Below the pieces are notes generated by a model, which saw only the letters and a program-made list of their open reading frames with translations, was not told the origin of the DNA and did no database searches. From the NCBI GenBank assembly GCA_025345505.1, contig JANVCC010000021.1:25763865-25827864 (forward strand): a stretch of 64,000 nucleotides of DNA, in the 5' to 3' direction. The translations under genes and the position numbers were made by a program. How positions within the stretch are numbered: the stretch's first letter is position 1; every line of letters begins with the position of its first letter. The stretch comes from Todiramphus chloris collaris (taxonomy: Eukaryota > Chordata > Aves > Coraciiformes > Alcedinidae). This document shows positions 1 to 12,836 of this stretch, in pieces.

Positions 1-597
1 CATTTTATAGCATTTAGAAATATTTTGGCATTTACACTTACATAGAATTTATCTGCTTTCTCTTGAATGATTAGTTAAGTATGCTTAGTAACATTAAAAC
101 AAACTCTTCTCAGAACTACAATGCAGTGTCTCTCTTTTAACTCCATTAAATCACAATTTGCTTCTGTTTCTTTAAAATGACCCTCCCCAAAACAACTGCA
201 GTATTATTGATTCTGGTTCTGATTTTCTGATCTCACCACATATCACATTTTGCTTTCATGCAACCACAGTGCTGCAGAATGGAAAAGTACCTTGTTAAGT
301 GCTTCCCTTCATGCCTTCAGTTAAAGTCTGTCTGCTTCTCTTGATTGATATCCCCATAGATATCAAAGAGCATATCCACTAAAAAGTCATATAAGTTGTG
401 CACCACTACTTTCTAATGGGGTGATTTTTCTGAACAATATTTCTAAGACAGATGAAAGTATGTCCTTCGTGACCTTTGGGGAAAAAAATAAATTCTAAGA
501 AGTGTTGAAGCAGATTCTTAATGTTTTTCTGTTAAAAATTAAATTGTGAGAAGAAAGCTTAATAATGAATTTGACACAAATTTTTTCCTATTTTTAG
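1..597. other. Unique AT-rich sequence, no gene seen
   Basis: I see no repeat family, RNA gene or coding stretch here. The last 20 bases form a T-rich tract ending in TAG, which is the 3' splice-site context for the micro-exon candidate that follows. Confidence 0.5.
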
Positions 598-642
598 ATA
601 TTGAGGAGATGCTGAAATTGTGGGTTGCTGCTTCGGAAGAAG
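598..642 (+). other. Candidate micro-exon (45 nt), unidentified
   Basis: The stretch lies between a T-rich tract ending TTTTTAG and a near-consensus 5' splice site, AAG followed by GTATGT. It is 45 nt, a multiple of three. Only one frame is open: two bases complete a codon, 14 codons follow (IEEMLKLWVAASEE), and one base is left over. The other two frames contain stops. The peptide has an amphipathic, helix-like composition unlike low-complexity noise. I do not recognise the protein. No partner exon in a matching phase was found on the + strand of this window, so if real it belongs to a gene with introns extending beyond it. Splice-like pairs around short open stretches do occur by chance in tens of kilobases, so this remains a candidate. 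Confidence 0.3.
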
Positions 643-2328
643 GTATGTTTTTGCATGTGGCTACTGTAAACAAAATTATGGCAACCAGTTGTGGACAATG
701 AGTCCCTTGGAACTCAATGAGCAAACCATTCTCCAGAGAGCTTGTTACCATATTCCTCACTTTACAGCCACAGAGCCTCACATAAAGCCTCTTTTTCCCA
801 GAAATAAAGTGAGCATATAATATTTTCTTACTAAAAGCTTTACTTTACCTAATCTCACCCAGAATGAACATGAAAGTACAAATAGAAAATACATCTCTAC
901 ATTTACATTCAGCTGCATAATGTACTTATTGTTAGAATAGCTGGTTATTTTTATTTGTTGATGTCATTAGGGGCCCACATTTTTTACTATGGAACTGGAC
1001 AGACAGGATTAGTCCAGAGTTGCATGAACTGGTCGTAATGAAATCCAAAACCGTGCAAAACTCCCCTGAACTCATTGTGAACTTGATGTGCAGCCTATGC
1101 GGGAGACGTTTTAAAAGAACAACCTCTTCTCCCAAATTTTTGGTAGTGAGACCAGAAGAAGTAAACAGGCAAAGCTACTGTTGAGCAGAAGTATGGGGAA
1201 AGCTTTTATCTGTCTGGACTTTCATATTGCACACATCCCCATGAACCCTCTAAAGACCTAGATCATATTAACTGTGGGAACACACAGTGCTTCCTGGCTG
1301 CAGGCCAATCAGGAGTTTTAGAAACAGCTACGCGTTAGTTGAAACAGGTGCATGTAATAAAGAAGCCTGAAATAAAGAACCAGAACAACTGGGCTGTGTC
1401 AAGTTAAAGTTACTATTACACAGGGCTGTGCAAAATTTTCACAGCAAGTTTCAGAAACCTCAAAACCTGTGCTTTGCACATTTTTTAACTTTCTTACTAA
1501 AAGATTAATTGAAAAGGTACAAACCAATGTGTTTTCCGCTTACAGATGGACCTAACATCATGAACAACCTTTCTAATTTTTCAAAACCTGTGCTGCTTAT
1601 ATTGTTGTCATTGTTCTATAAAGTTGGTCTGTCTAGAAACAAACAGAGAAGAAAAATAACTTCTTAAAAAGTCAAGGACAAATGGAGGCATCTGACCTCT
1701 TAGCCCAAAATAGGAGCAAAAGTTGTGTACAATCTTCTGTACAGCTCTATCCTGTGTGCTTGTGGAAAGCTCTATTTTATATGTAGGCAAAAGGGAAAAG
1801 GAGGTATGTGGCCTTGGGTGAAGGCAGGTTTCAGACAGAAGGTTTATAGAAGTTCATCCTCCACTTCCCAACACAAGGATCTGAAAAAGGAAGCAAAAGG
1901 TTCATCAGTGAGTCATACTACGTTGTCTGGACATTGTAGTGTGTACTTTCCTCACTATAACCTTGAGATGCTGGCTTTGGTAGAAGAGTACTTGAAAGCC
2001 CATGACATCCTTTTTCCCTGATTTGACACACCAGTAATGCTAGCAATGTGAATCCGCGCACGTACAGATCAAGTCACGAGCAATATTCCAGATACAAAGA
2101 AGGCCAGATTTTTACCAACTTTTCCACATAAATGTTAGAGATAAGTACCAACAGTTTCCATCATTAAGACGCGCACCTGGGAAAAAGTAAAAAAATGTTC
2201 TTAGACAAAGTACTGCTTAGGAGAATAAAGTCATTTGCACAAGGAAGGATGCTGAGGTGGGTTAAAGCTAGCATACAAATTATTAACTGTCAGAAAGCAT
2301 ACATTAATAGTATCTGATATCCTGGTGC
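643..2328. other. Unique AT-rich sequence, no gene seen
   Basis: Open frames here are short, overlap on both strands and lack a splice or promoter context I would trust. No interspersed repeat was recognised. Confidence 0.45.
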
Positions 2329-2346
2329 TTTTTTTTTTTTTTTTTT
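2329..2346. repeat. Poly(T) tract, 18 nt
   Basis: An uninterrupted run of 18 T. It could be the tail of an old - strand retro-insertion, but no recognisable element body adjoins it. Confidence 0.9.
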
Positions 2347-2627
2347 CTTTATAGAATCAATACTCAAAACCTTTGAGGTTGAAAAAAAAAATGCTTCTTT
2401 GAAACTGGTAATGAGTACTTCCTAGAAATATGTACTAGTTCCCTGCAAGTGCAATATGAATAGCAATAAAAATAGAGCCTGGCAAAATCATTCTTCAGTG
2501 CTATTGGACTTTTCCTCTGTATAGAAGATGAAAGTAAAAGAGGTCTATGGATTAACTGTATCACATTTTTTCTATCAGATTTAAGGTAGTGTGTTTTCTG
2601 CCAAAGTTTTCAACAGATGGAATTCAT

Positions 2628-2659
2628 GTTATAAAATTACTTAGTTATAAAGTTACTTA
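2628..2659. repeat. Two-copy tandem duplication, 16-bp unit
   Basis: Two adjacent copies of a 16-bp unit beginning GTTATAAA and ending TTACTTA, identical at 15 of 16 positions. This is probably replication slippage. Confidence 0.85.
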
Positions 2660-4824
2660 GTGACATAAAACTAAGGGTTATGGAAAACAAAAGCACAATT
2701 CTTACAGAACCTGCTAGTTATAAATGTACATGAAGCTGTGCAAATCTAAGTTATAACCATTGTATCTTATTGCTCACACAATATAATTCCTCACTAAAAA
2801 GATATCTTTGTGAGAATTCTCTGTCCATATCTTTTATCACAGCATTAAAAGAAAATCCCAGTCAAATCACCAGTATGAAAAAAATCTACTGTGTAGACAA
2901 TGGAAGTTATGATATAGTTTCGTGCTATCACCTTTAATAAAAGAAGTGCATTCAGTGGATTTCATGTGTCCAGCACATGCTTTTTGTTTTGTTACTTTTC
3001 TTCATGTCTTCTTTTAACCTGGGACAGAAAAACAGTGGCAACAACAAGAACATGAATAAGCAACTAAAAATGTCTAAGTATTATTAAAACTTTTTGAAAT
3101 GTCTCCTGAATAAGTAACCCTCCACAGTGGAAGAACAGCATGACAGGATGTTTTTTACTATTATTCCTGTATAAGGATACACTGTAGATAGTTTTTTGGT
3201 GTACTAATGACCTCAGGAGCTGTGCTGTCGGGAAATTTTAACTTGTTGTAAGGTTTCTTAAACCAAAAGGGTCAAAGGATGGTGACTGAATATATAACAG
3301 TCCACTTGGACTTCACATTGGGGTTTTAGCAATAGGACAAAAGCTTGAGCTCATTAAAAGTCAAGAGGAACCCAGCCAGCCAACGTGACAGACTCAGTTT
3401 TGGTAGAAATAAGAGAGGCCTTAGAAAAGGCCTTCCAGAAAGCCAAGATTTTAAGAGCATCTTTATAGGCGGTGATATAAACTGTAACAGGAGGTTTCTG
3501 GAACAGGATAATACTGGCTTCAGCAACAAAAGCCATAAGGTGATGAAAGTAATAGACAGCTATAATTTTGATATACCTAAATGAAATAAAAGTTCATAGC
3601 CAGGAATTGTCAGAAAGCAATTAAAAAAAAAAAAAAAACCCACAGTCATTATTCATAAAGAAAGGAAAAATGTTTATGAGGGACGGGAAGCACCATTAAT
3701 TATAACTACTTCATTTAGCTTCTAGGAACATCAACATGGCAAGATTGCAGTAAAGAATTTCTGATAAAAGTATTATTCCCCCCTAGACAGGCTTCCTGTG
3801 TGCTCCTAGGATGGCAACTAATGTGCACCCACTAGGTGCCAGTCTGTAATGTGGGAAAAGTTCTTCCTAGCCTGTAAAAACATGCTTTGGCTGAATTCCA
3901 ATACAGAGTGGGAAACTTAGCCATAAGAAACAATAAAAACAAACCCCAGAAAAAGGCAGGTGGAGACAAATAGATATTAAAGGGAGTCTGGATGAAGCAA
4001 TGTAAACTCTTTCCAGCCTAATTACAGTGTGTCCCTCCCGCTTATGGACAACCCAATCATATCACAGTGATGGAAGTTCTCTTAATACCTTCCACACTTC
4101 TCCACATATAAAGTTCCCAGTAAGAAGGTGCTGTACCCTCTTTCAGACCTATGACCCCATATGCATCTCTTCCTGAGAAAGATCCTGAGAAGTAAGAAGC
4201 AGGGCATATTTGCCAGATGTCTGATCCACAGTTGACATTTTCCTATACTAAAGGAGAAAAAGCCCACATTCATGCATCAAGCTGATCAAGCAGATCACCA
4301 GCAAAATGATGAGGGCTGAAGCTGTAGCTGAACACATGCAAGTGGTAGTGCAGGCTTTCCCATTGCCAGTGTGCCAATGTGCTGCAAGACAGACTGTTCA
4401 TATCATGAAATGCAGATTCCTCACTCTTGCCCACTCTCTATGATGTATATGCCTCCAGGAAGGCCATGACTATGGTTTTGACTAGGTAAGCTTGTCCTTT
4501 CTAAAGCTACAAAGCCTCTGGGGTCCTCATCTCTCTGACTACCCTTCTGCAGCACCATACATCCCCTGGAGTCCAGGATGATAAGGACGGCTATTGTATA
4601 CACCAAGCAAAGTATGTTTCCACAGCATGGAAAATAACAGGATGAACAGTGTCTCTTTCCCATTTTCCACTTGTTAATAACTTTCTTCTTGTTATATACA
4701 AAAAGGAATGTATGTTTTAACTTGAACATGACAGCAACACTAACGTGGAAAAAAGAAATTTTATACTAGACAAAAAGTTGAAAAAAGACTCAGACCATAA
4801 TAACAGCCAGTTCTCTTAGGCCTG

Positions 4825-4859
4825 GAAACAAAAGTATTTAGGTGAAACAAAAGTATTTG
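4825..4859. repeat. Near-tandem duplication of a 16-bp unit
   Basis: GAAACAAAAGTATTTA at 4825 recurs at 4844 with one change (final A to G), separated by 3 bp. Confidence 0.85.
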
Positions 4860-5431
4860 AGCTCTTGGTGTAAATATTCATCACAAAGAATAAAGAGGAC
4901 CCCAAATGTGGGAACACAGACTCAGTGTGCTGTGGTTGAAGTCCAGTGTTTTGCAGCAGTGTTGTTTCTGAACCACACAACAGTACTCCTGTGCCTCAAG
5001 ACCATGTCCACCATGCATGTGTGGGTGTGCACACACCACCCACAGCAGGAACCAGGTTTACACACCAACAAAGCTTTGGAATTTTGTACCAGTACCTTAC
5101 CAGTACCTTGCACTCTATCAGTGAACAGTTAAGTGGGATAACCACAATGAGAGATTGATTTACAAACTTGAAAAAAAAAATATTCGATTTATTGTAAAAC
5201 TTGGTTTATGTATGCTTAGGTACTCAAAAATGAAAGCTAATCTGACACACCTCAAAAGCCTCATGAACTTTGGGAGAGACGGCGCAGAAATAATTTTGAC
5301 CTCCAGCTCCCCGAGACAGCACTGCACATGTAACTCTTGGCATGGTTAACTAAAAAGTCTACAGCAAGTGTCAAAGTTGCAAATGTGACAGTTTATACTA
5401 CTGATAAAAAAATAATCCTCAAATGCAATAG

Positions 5432-5481
5432 ATTTATGCTATAGAAAAAGAATATATTTATGCTATTTATGCTATAGAAAA
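5432..5481. repeat. Direct duplication of a 17-bp unit
   Basis: The 17-mer ATTTATGCTATAGAAAA occurs at 5432-5448 and again at 5465-5481. A partial copy (ATTTATGCT) starts at 5457, just before the second full copy. Confidence 0.85.
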
Positions 5482-6410
5482 TGTTTCTTTAATTCTTGCA
5501 AAAATTTAAGTAAAATGAAATAATAATTTAATCGAATTCAGACATTCATGAGTGAAAAGCAATTATTTAAAATGAAGATGACTTTTCCTAATCCAGTAAA
5601 GCCAAATTGTATCATCAGGATAGACAGCAAAAACACTCTATGAAAAGACTGGAATAATGAATTTAGGAATGGAAAGGCAGATACATCAAAGAGGAATGAT
5701 AGAGTAAAAATATATAAATAAACTTCAGAATGAAATTAAATCAACCACTTCTTTTCATTCTTTTTAATAACACAAGGGCAAGTAGTCATTACATGAAAAA
5801 CAAAAATCAAGAAAAGGAAGTTCCGTTTCAAATGATGCTTAATTAGGCTGTGAATGTTACTGGCACGAGATATTGTGGAGAGCAAGAGATCAGCATTACT
5901 TATAAAAGGACTGGGCAGAATATCATCTGGTACTATACAATTTAAATGGGATAGAAACCGTCCTGTTGAAAAGCATAGGACACCCATGTTACATTTGAGG
6001 TTTCAGAATATATTGTCTCTACAGGCCAGTTATTCCATAACTATCTGTGGTGGAGTCTCTTGCACATTCATTGAGGATGATAATAACACTTTAAGACAGA
6101 ATACTGGCCTTGGCTGATTACCTTAATTAATTCTGACAATTTCTAAGGAGTTAAATGCTACACTTACATGTAATACAAACCTGATGAAGCATTAGATTAC
6201 AAAGGGTGTAAATTGGCTTAGTATGCCAGAGGTGTTAATACTGGAGTGTTTGTGCTAAAAGTAAATGTCTCTTAAAAGACAGCATTTCAAAATTTGCTGA
6301 ACTAATTACATCTGCAGATATTTTTTTTAGAACTTTACTTAAAATAAGAATCTTATAACTTTTTTTTCTAACCATAGGTTATTTTTCCTAATGGACACAT
6401 GGCAAGTGAG

Positions 6411-6433
6411 TATATATATACATATATATATAT
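6411..6433. repeat. TA-rich microsatellite
   Basis: A TATATATATA run, one CA interruption, then a further TATATATATATA run. It is self-complementary and could form a cruciform. Confidence 0.85.
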
Positions 6434-7660
6434 TTAAGGAAGTACTGATAATTCTTTTCTGAGACATTTGATATTCAAGTTTATAGACTTCAGAAAGACA
6501 CCTAGGATAATCTGTACCATCTGAGTTACAGCTGAGGTGAGTCACACGTTTGGAGAATTATTTCTTTGTTATACTGAAAAATAAGGATTTTCATAGTTAA
6601 AGAAGGTTAGCTGTTTACAAATGAGTTCACGTGCAGCACATTGATCTCAACATCTACAAATGAGGTGCTCTAAGGAAATAAGAAGCATATGATTTGGATA
6701 TTTAAAAAAAAAAGTGATCAAAAAGTCCCCTTTTTATAAATAATCTTATCTTTGTTTCTGTTTTTAAATAAAGCGTCAATGGACTGACATTTTGATTGGT
6801 AGCATACCTTACTTACTCTCAAAAAATGTGCATTATCTTTATTGCTTGTTATGATATATATTCTTCCTATCCAACCTTAATCAAAATTCAAATACGTAGG
6901 TTAGTATCACATTTGTCCTGAGTAACATACATAGTAGAAAGAAATTAATTCTTCAAGTGTAGCTCAATTAGAACTAAACTGAAATCACTATTTGAGGACT
7001 TGATTTCTACTTAAGGAGGAAGCAACTGCACTCTTATGCTTGATGTTGAAGTATATAGATGAGATGAAGATGGGACTGACTAATTGTCTGAAGAGGGGCA
7101 ATGAACCCTGCGTCTCAGAGCTCCTTAGGGAGTTCAGCATCTATATCCAATTTAAAGTCAAATTAATATCTGTGTTCAGGTGTTTGTAGCCCTTCACTGA
7201 ACAACAATAATCTTCCATGCATACTCTATTGAACTAAATTTGGGCTAAGTATGGTGGAGAAATGGGAACTGGAGAATGGAAAGATGACTGCTAAGTGCTT
7301 TTATTTTCATGAACATACATGGGTGATTACGATAAATGTTGCATTCCTCTTGTAAAATTTTCTGAGTGTCTCAGGACTTTCGAGTACTGCCTGAAAGATC
7401 ATGAAATAAGAACATAAGCCTTCTTCCCTAAGGAGCTTCCTGAAAAGGACAAAGGAGATATCCTTCCTTGGTGGTTTTGGACAGGTTTTGGTGGACCTGG
7501 TTCCACCAGAATCAGAGAGATGCTGCTCTGGGTTCATTCCAGACCTGGATATGGTGGAGATGTAGTTCAGTGATCTCCAAGTAACTTGTACACAAATCAA
7601 TATAGTGATGAAATCAGGCTCTCTGCACTCATGTGGTGCAACACATAAGCTTGGAAGACC

Positions 7661-7760
7661 NNNNNNNNNNNNNNNNNNNNNNNNNNNNNNNNNNNNNNNN
7701 NNNNNNNNNNNNNNNNNNNNNNNNNNNNNNNNNNNNNNNNNNNNNNNNNNNNNNNNNNNN
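7661..7760. other. Assembly gap (100 N)
   Basis: Exactly 100 N, the usual placeholder for a gap of unknown size. The right edge runs directly into 21 T (7761-7781), so the break probably sits in or beside a homopolymer or repeat that could not be spanned. Any open frame crossing this point is an artefact of translating N. Confidence 0.98.
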
Positions 7761-7781
7761 TTTTTTTTTTTTTTTTTTTTT
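7761..7781. repeat. Poly(T) tract, 21 nt, at the gap edge
   Basis: 21 uninterrupted T immediately right of the N block. The true length is unknown because the left end is inside the gap. Confidence 0.9.
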
Positions 7782-10700
7782 CCTATTGATAAGAACAGGC
7801 TCATCTAAGTGAAAAATAAGGAAAGAGAGTTCCATACAGTGAGTGGGTAAAGCATTTCTTGCACACAGTGTCAGAATTATATCTAGAACTTTTTTTCCAT
7901 CAGTCTTAATAAAAATGTAGGTAGGTAATTACCTCATCACAGCTGAAACGTGCCCACACTAACACCACGACACCGGTGAACATTTAAGTTTCATTTTGTA
8001 CAAAGATGGCAGACACCCAGTATGTCATGAAAAATGGAAATGCACACTGAAATCCATGCCTGCTGACATGAGTGGACTTTAGGGATCTAAAGCTCTCCAG
8101 CGCTTTCTGGGATCTTCTTTCCAGGAACACAGGGGGTTTTGCAAGTGAGTGCTTAAATGTAATTTGGGAAATGTCTTACTGGAATAAAAGGAGGCCTTTT
8201 TAATTTTTCCCCTCTTAGTTTTATCTTTAAGGAGACTAAAAAACAATCCAGGGAAACTGATAACCATAATTTATTTTATGATTTTATAAAGGGCCAGTAT
8301 TTAAAAATGAAACAAGCAGCATATTTGACTTGTTTATGGGAAGAAATGCAGTCTAAAATGTAATTTGTCACACAAAGTATTTCTTGGTAGGTTAGATAAA
8401 TAGTTTGTGAAAAATATTGAACATGAATATGCCAAAAGCAGTGCAAGTTACTGTGAAAGCTGTGATATTGTACAAGGTACAATCTACAGTTATGATACAG
8501 AAGACCTACAGTGCTGTACATGTATGGATCTGTGCAAAGCTGCCAGGTTTTGCTTCACTGAATTTCTGTAGCAAAACCAGAAAATCTTGCCTGTAGGGCC
8601 AGGACTCTTAAACATGGAGACATAAGTATACAAATTCCTGAAAGGTGCAAACACTGTAGAGTGAAAAGAATTATTTAGGAATACAGACACATCTTTGAAT
8701 ACTGAAGAATAAAATAAGGACAGGGAAAGTAGGCTTAGTGTAAAGTACTTTACAGAAAAATACTTTCTACTCTAGAAGAGTCACCAAAAGAGTGACAGCT
8801 ATATTACTTGTAAAATTTTGATGATGCACAATGACAGCAGTGTTAGTGAGGTTGACTAAAATAAATGAAGGCTGCTCACAAGACTCCTGCCACGTACTGG
8901 TAATGATTATGGACTAAATGGAATATTAGGTGACTTTGGTGATTTTCTGTACTAGTGATCACTAGTCAGTCACACAGCAGGTCTCAACGTGGGAAACTTC
9001 ATTTCTTTTTACATTGTGCATGGTAGCTTTACTTATAGCACTTACTGAGAGAAGAATATTTCTGGCACAGATTTTGCAAGTGAATTTATTTGAGTTCGGT
9101 CCTTATCACAATTTGAAGTACAAATCTTGTTTTCTGACAAAGCTAGCAGACTAAAAGACTGAGGCTAAAGGTTGATGAGCTTATTTTGTCACAAAACCAG
9201 CTTTTTTTTTGTACAAAAAAGAGTTCTAAGATTGTGTTATATGACACACTAAGTGTCAATAACAACGTCTTGACCTAGGGACAATCTCATGCTTGGAGAT
9301 GTGTAGTGGTTTTTTTTCCTAAACATACCAAGAATATAAAATACTCTTATGTACAAAATGAATAAATAAAGAAATTTATTTTCATGACATGCAAGTAAAA
9401 TTCACCTCATCTGGACATCCATTTTGAGCCTGTGAGATCTGGAGTTTTACAGTAACAGGCCTCCATGATGAGCAGAGACATAAGATTTAATGGTATGTTA
9501 TTGGGGTTGAACCACTGTTATTTTCCCAGCCAAAAAACACACCACTATCAATACTCTCTTATTCTATCTTTTTTTATCATTCTGAGAACACTAAAAATGT
9601 TGTTAAAGCTTCTGGTATATATGTTACTGAGCTTTGCTGCATGTCTTTATATGCATGGCTTCATCACATAGCAGCACCACAAAACACAGAAAGTCTTTGC
9701 GCCATCAAAGCCATTTTCAGCCCTCCAAAATAATTTACAGTAAATAAAAATGTTTCTGAGCACAGGTTCTATTCTGTTTAATGTAACCTGTGATATGGAA
9801 GTCAGTGTGTTCATCCTGTCCCCACTTGTCATGCATGCAGAGATAAGAAAACCACCAAAGATAGGAAGAATTGATTTTTTTTCTCCTTCAAGAAAGGCTG
9901 GTTCTGTTCTTCCTGTAAAATACATTAAGCAAATTGGCTTTCGCACCAGATCAAGTCAGTAATCCATGGAAGGAACAGTGCTCAAAGACATCAATGAAAT
10001 CTTTGTGCTGCAGCCTGTGGATATTGTGCTGCCTCTCTTTCTGGTACCAATCTCCTGGGTTGAATTGGAACCTGTATGAGCTCTCTCCATTATCCCCAGC
10101 TGGCATCTGACCTAAGGACTGTGATGCCTGATAGAAGGACTCCTAAAAAAAAGATTCTCATTTTGTATATTCACGAGTTGGGTGACCTGGGAATAAACAA
10201 TGGGATCTTCCAGTTCTGCCAACAGATGTAACAGCATGAAGTATGGAGGGAGTAATAAAAATGAATGTCATATTCTTCTATGAACCAAAGCATATCCAAG
10301 TATGACCTCAATATTCCCTAAGGCTCTAGTAGGAAATGAATTTTTATTTCAGTGACACTAGACCCAAATCTTTTCCCTACATCTATGTTTGAGGAAATCA
10401 TTTAGGGCCATATCCAAAAAACCAAATTGGCTTCCCAAAAGTCTAAAGTGAAATCAAATCGCCTAAGTCACAGAAACACTACCATTCAACAACAGCACTT
10501 TAAATTTGCATGCTCCTTCCTTTGGCATGCAGAGTTATGCCTTAGCATACTGAACAGCACCATTCCTGGCATGGCAAAGTAGCTTACCACCCATCTTGTC
10601 AGGATCCTGTGTTGTGATCCAGAAAAAAAAGACATCTCATCCTTCCTTAAAAACCCTTTGAGAGTTTATCCAAGAAACATTTTCAGAGCAAATCTAATAC

Positions 10701-11449
10701 ACACAAAAGCTCCTATTAACCCCAAGCTACAACTGAAAGTTTAGTCATAAATATGGCTCACTGATTTTACTAAGGTGTTTCATATACATATATGAAGTGA
10801 AGTGTTAAGGTACATCAGAGATCAGATTCAGAGCTGTCAAACACTTTTATAAACTTGCCAGTTACCAGCCTCTGGCTTACTGCTCAAACACAGCTGAGTT
10901 ATGCAGACACAGGAAATTCAATGCATCCTGGACACATGGGATTCACACTGCTCCACAAATTAAAACAATGTCTGTGTACCAGATCTGGTGCAGTGTCAGA
11001 TGCTTGTGGTATGCACCTTCCTGTCAATATGTTCACATATGGTCCCTTCAATGTCCAGCATAAAATGATCTCCCTGGACACATATAATTCAGTTCATACA
11101 TGGTCTTAAATGTTCAAGATATGTCAGAGCTATTGCATGTACTCAGTTTATTTATATATGCAAAGTAATTGCTACCTCAGGGTAATTGAAGTTCACAGCA
11201 ACTCTACCCAGGTAGAGGAGAGGCTAGAGTAGAAAGCACGAGCTGTGAAAGACAAGTCAGAGAGGCCTGTAGCCCTGCAGACTCTCATGGTAGATGGGTG
11301 AGTCAGTCAAACCAACATCAACAGACTGATCCAAAGGAAAAACTATCAGTTTAAACTAAACTGTATTAAATCTCAATATATGCATGTAAAAAGAGTTGTT
11401 TCTTTGAAAGGAACAATAAATATTATTTTATTATTTTAAACACTGTGAT
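7782..11449. other. Unique AT-rich sequence, no gene seen
   Basis: I recognise no gene, RNA gene or repeat family. Overlapping open frames on both strands near 9650-9960 have no splice context and unremarkable composition, so I do not call them. Confidence 0.45.
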
Positions 11450-11700
11450 CATAGCCAAACCCAAGGCCCTGATCTGGGAGGAAGGGCACATGAAATGACA
11501 GTCTGTTCCCTCAGGGGCTTACAGCTAACCAGGCATGGCTGGGACAGAAGAAAGGAAGAACTTTTATCCACATTTTACAAATAGAGCACAGCAATACAGA
11601 GATTTAATGATTGGCTGAAGGTCACAGAGGATGTCCAGGGCAGAGCCCTGGAAATTAATCCAGATCTCAAGGTACACCTTCCTGTCTGTCATCCAGAGAG
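11450..11700 (-). mobile_element. Old MIR/CORE-type SINE-like fragment, antisense
   Basis: The stretch reads like the reverse strand of the ancient tRNA-derived SINE seen across amniotes. It has a gene-like phrase around 'gggcttacagctaa' (11516-11529), then 'cattttacaaata' (11570), then 'ctgaaggtcacaga' (11616) and 'gcagagccctggaa' (11641). These correspond to the antisense phrases of MIR-like elements (fraction of 'ccattttacagatg', 'cccaaggtcacaca', 'ggcagagccaggaa'). The match is from memory and divergence is high, so family and ends are approximate. Confidence 0.5.
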
Positions 11701-12044
11701 GTTTAATTCATAAAGAATAAAAAAACCCACCAACAAACAATTAAGAATCAGCCACTTTCGAACAAGACTTATGCAGGCTTTCAGTCTAATATTTCCAACC
11801 AGCTTCTCTGTCTAGCAGCTACAATTTCACTACATCTTTGAAAACATAACCGTAACTGTTTTGATTCATGCTATAATATGCATACTGCCAAAAGCAATCC
11901 CTAACGCTGTAATATTTTGCTCCGTTAGAGGTGCCATACTGCCAGCAAGCAGCGAGCTTACTGAATAAAATTGCAACCATTGAACAGTCTCCTCTCTGTG
12001 TCTGTGTGTCTTTTGGCCTAAATAAAGTAAATACACAGCACTAA
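11701..12044. other. Unique sequence, possible conserved non-coding block
   Basis: No repeat or gene was recognised. 11870-11990 is less AT-monotonous than its surroundings and has no simple repeats, which is the texture often seen in conserved non-coding elements. This is impression only. Confidence 0.3.
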
Positions 12045-12112
12045 GGGCCTGATCCTACTCCCACTTAGTCAATGGCAAAATTCCCATTGACTCTGGTGGA
12101 AGACGAAGACAG
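12045..12112. repeat. Ancient short palindromic repeat fragment
   Basis: It begins GGGCCTGATCCTACTCC and contains AGTCAATGG (12067-12075) and its perfect reverse complement CCATTGACT (12084-12092), 8 bp apart. The combination 'gggcctgatcc ... agtcaatgg ... ccattgact' is typical of a short inverted-repeat family dispersed in reptile and bird genomes. I do not give a family name. Confidence 0.5.
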
Positions 12113-12310
12113 TCCTAACAGAACTGGTGATTTTGGGTTTTTTTTTCCCTTAAATTATGGCAGATTAATTCATGTGCAATTTGTAGCACCAAGATATTGG
12201 TAAAGAAACTGCATATCCATATTCCAAGACGGAATCAATTTCCTTATTGTACTGGTTATTGCCATAAATCCTATATTAAGATGTGAAATAAGATCTTCCC
12301 TAGGAAGATC

Positions 12311-12836
12311 GTGCCTCTAGTATTGTGTCCAGTTTTGGGCACCTCAATACAAGATAGATATCGAGGTGCTGGAGCAAGTGCAGAGGAGAGCAAGGAAGCT
12401 GGTGAAGGGCCTGGAGAATAAATTTTATGAAGAGCAATTGAAGGATCTGGGACTGTTTAGTTTGAGGAAGAGGAGACTGAGGGAGACCTCACCACTCTCT
12501 ACAACTACCTGAAAGGACATTGTATAGGGGTTGTTGCTGGTCTCTTCTCACAGGAAATTAGTGATAGAACAAGAGGTAATGGATTCAAGCTGCAACAGGG
12601 TAGGTTTACACTGGACATTAAGGAAAAATTTTTCACAGAAAGAGTAGTCAGATACTGGAATAGGCTGCCCAGGGAAGTGGTTGAGTCACCATCCCTAGAT
12701 GTGTTTATGGGTCGTTTAGATGTGCTGGGGAACATGGTTTAGGGATGAATTTTTTAGAGTAGGGCTAATGGTTGGACTTGATGATCTCAAGGGTCTTTTC
12801 AAACCTGAATGATTCTATGAGTCTATGATTCTATGG
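12311..12836 (+). mobile_element. CR1 LINE, 5'-truncated, 3' end (+)
   Basis: CR1 is the dominant non-LTR retrotransposon of birds. This copy starts in the C-terminal part of the reverse-transcriptase ORF ('tattgtgtccagttttgggcacctcaatac') and runs through the 3' coding end (phrases around 'gaataggctgcccagggaag' at 12659). It ends in GATGATCTCAAGGGTCTTTTC and GATTCTATG-type terminal repeats (12811-12836), the CR1 3' signature. The reading frame is broken, so the copy is dead. Its 3' end matches the copy at 33152-33817 more closely than those at 17115 or 58595, so those two pairs are probably different CR1 subfamilies. A perfect 8-bp inverted repeat abuts its 5' end. Confidence 0.95.

Larger units (their letters stand above)
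2347..7660. other. Unique AT-rich sequence with short tandem duplications
   Basis: No gene or interspersed repeat family was recognised over these 5 kb. It holds an A16 tract (3623-3638), three short direct duplications listed separately and a TA-rich microsatellite at 6411-6433. The sequence becomes slightly more GC-balanced toward the assembly gap but shows no convincing coding frame. Confidence 0.45.

Noticed and set aside
7307-7804. 165-codon frame on - strand across the N block
   Set aside because: One fifth of it is translated N plus a poly(T) tract, so the frame is an assembly artefact.
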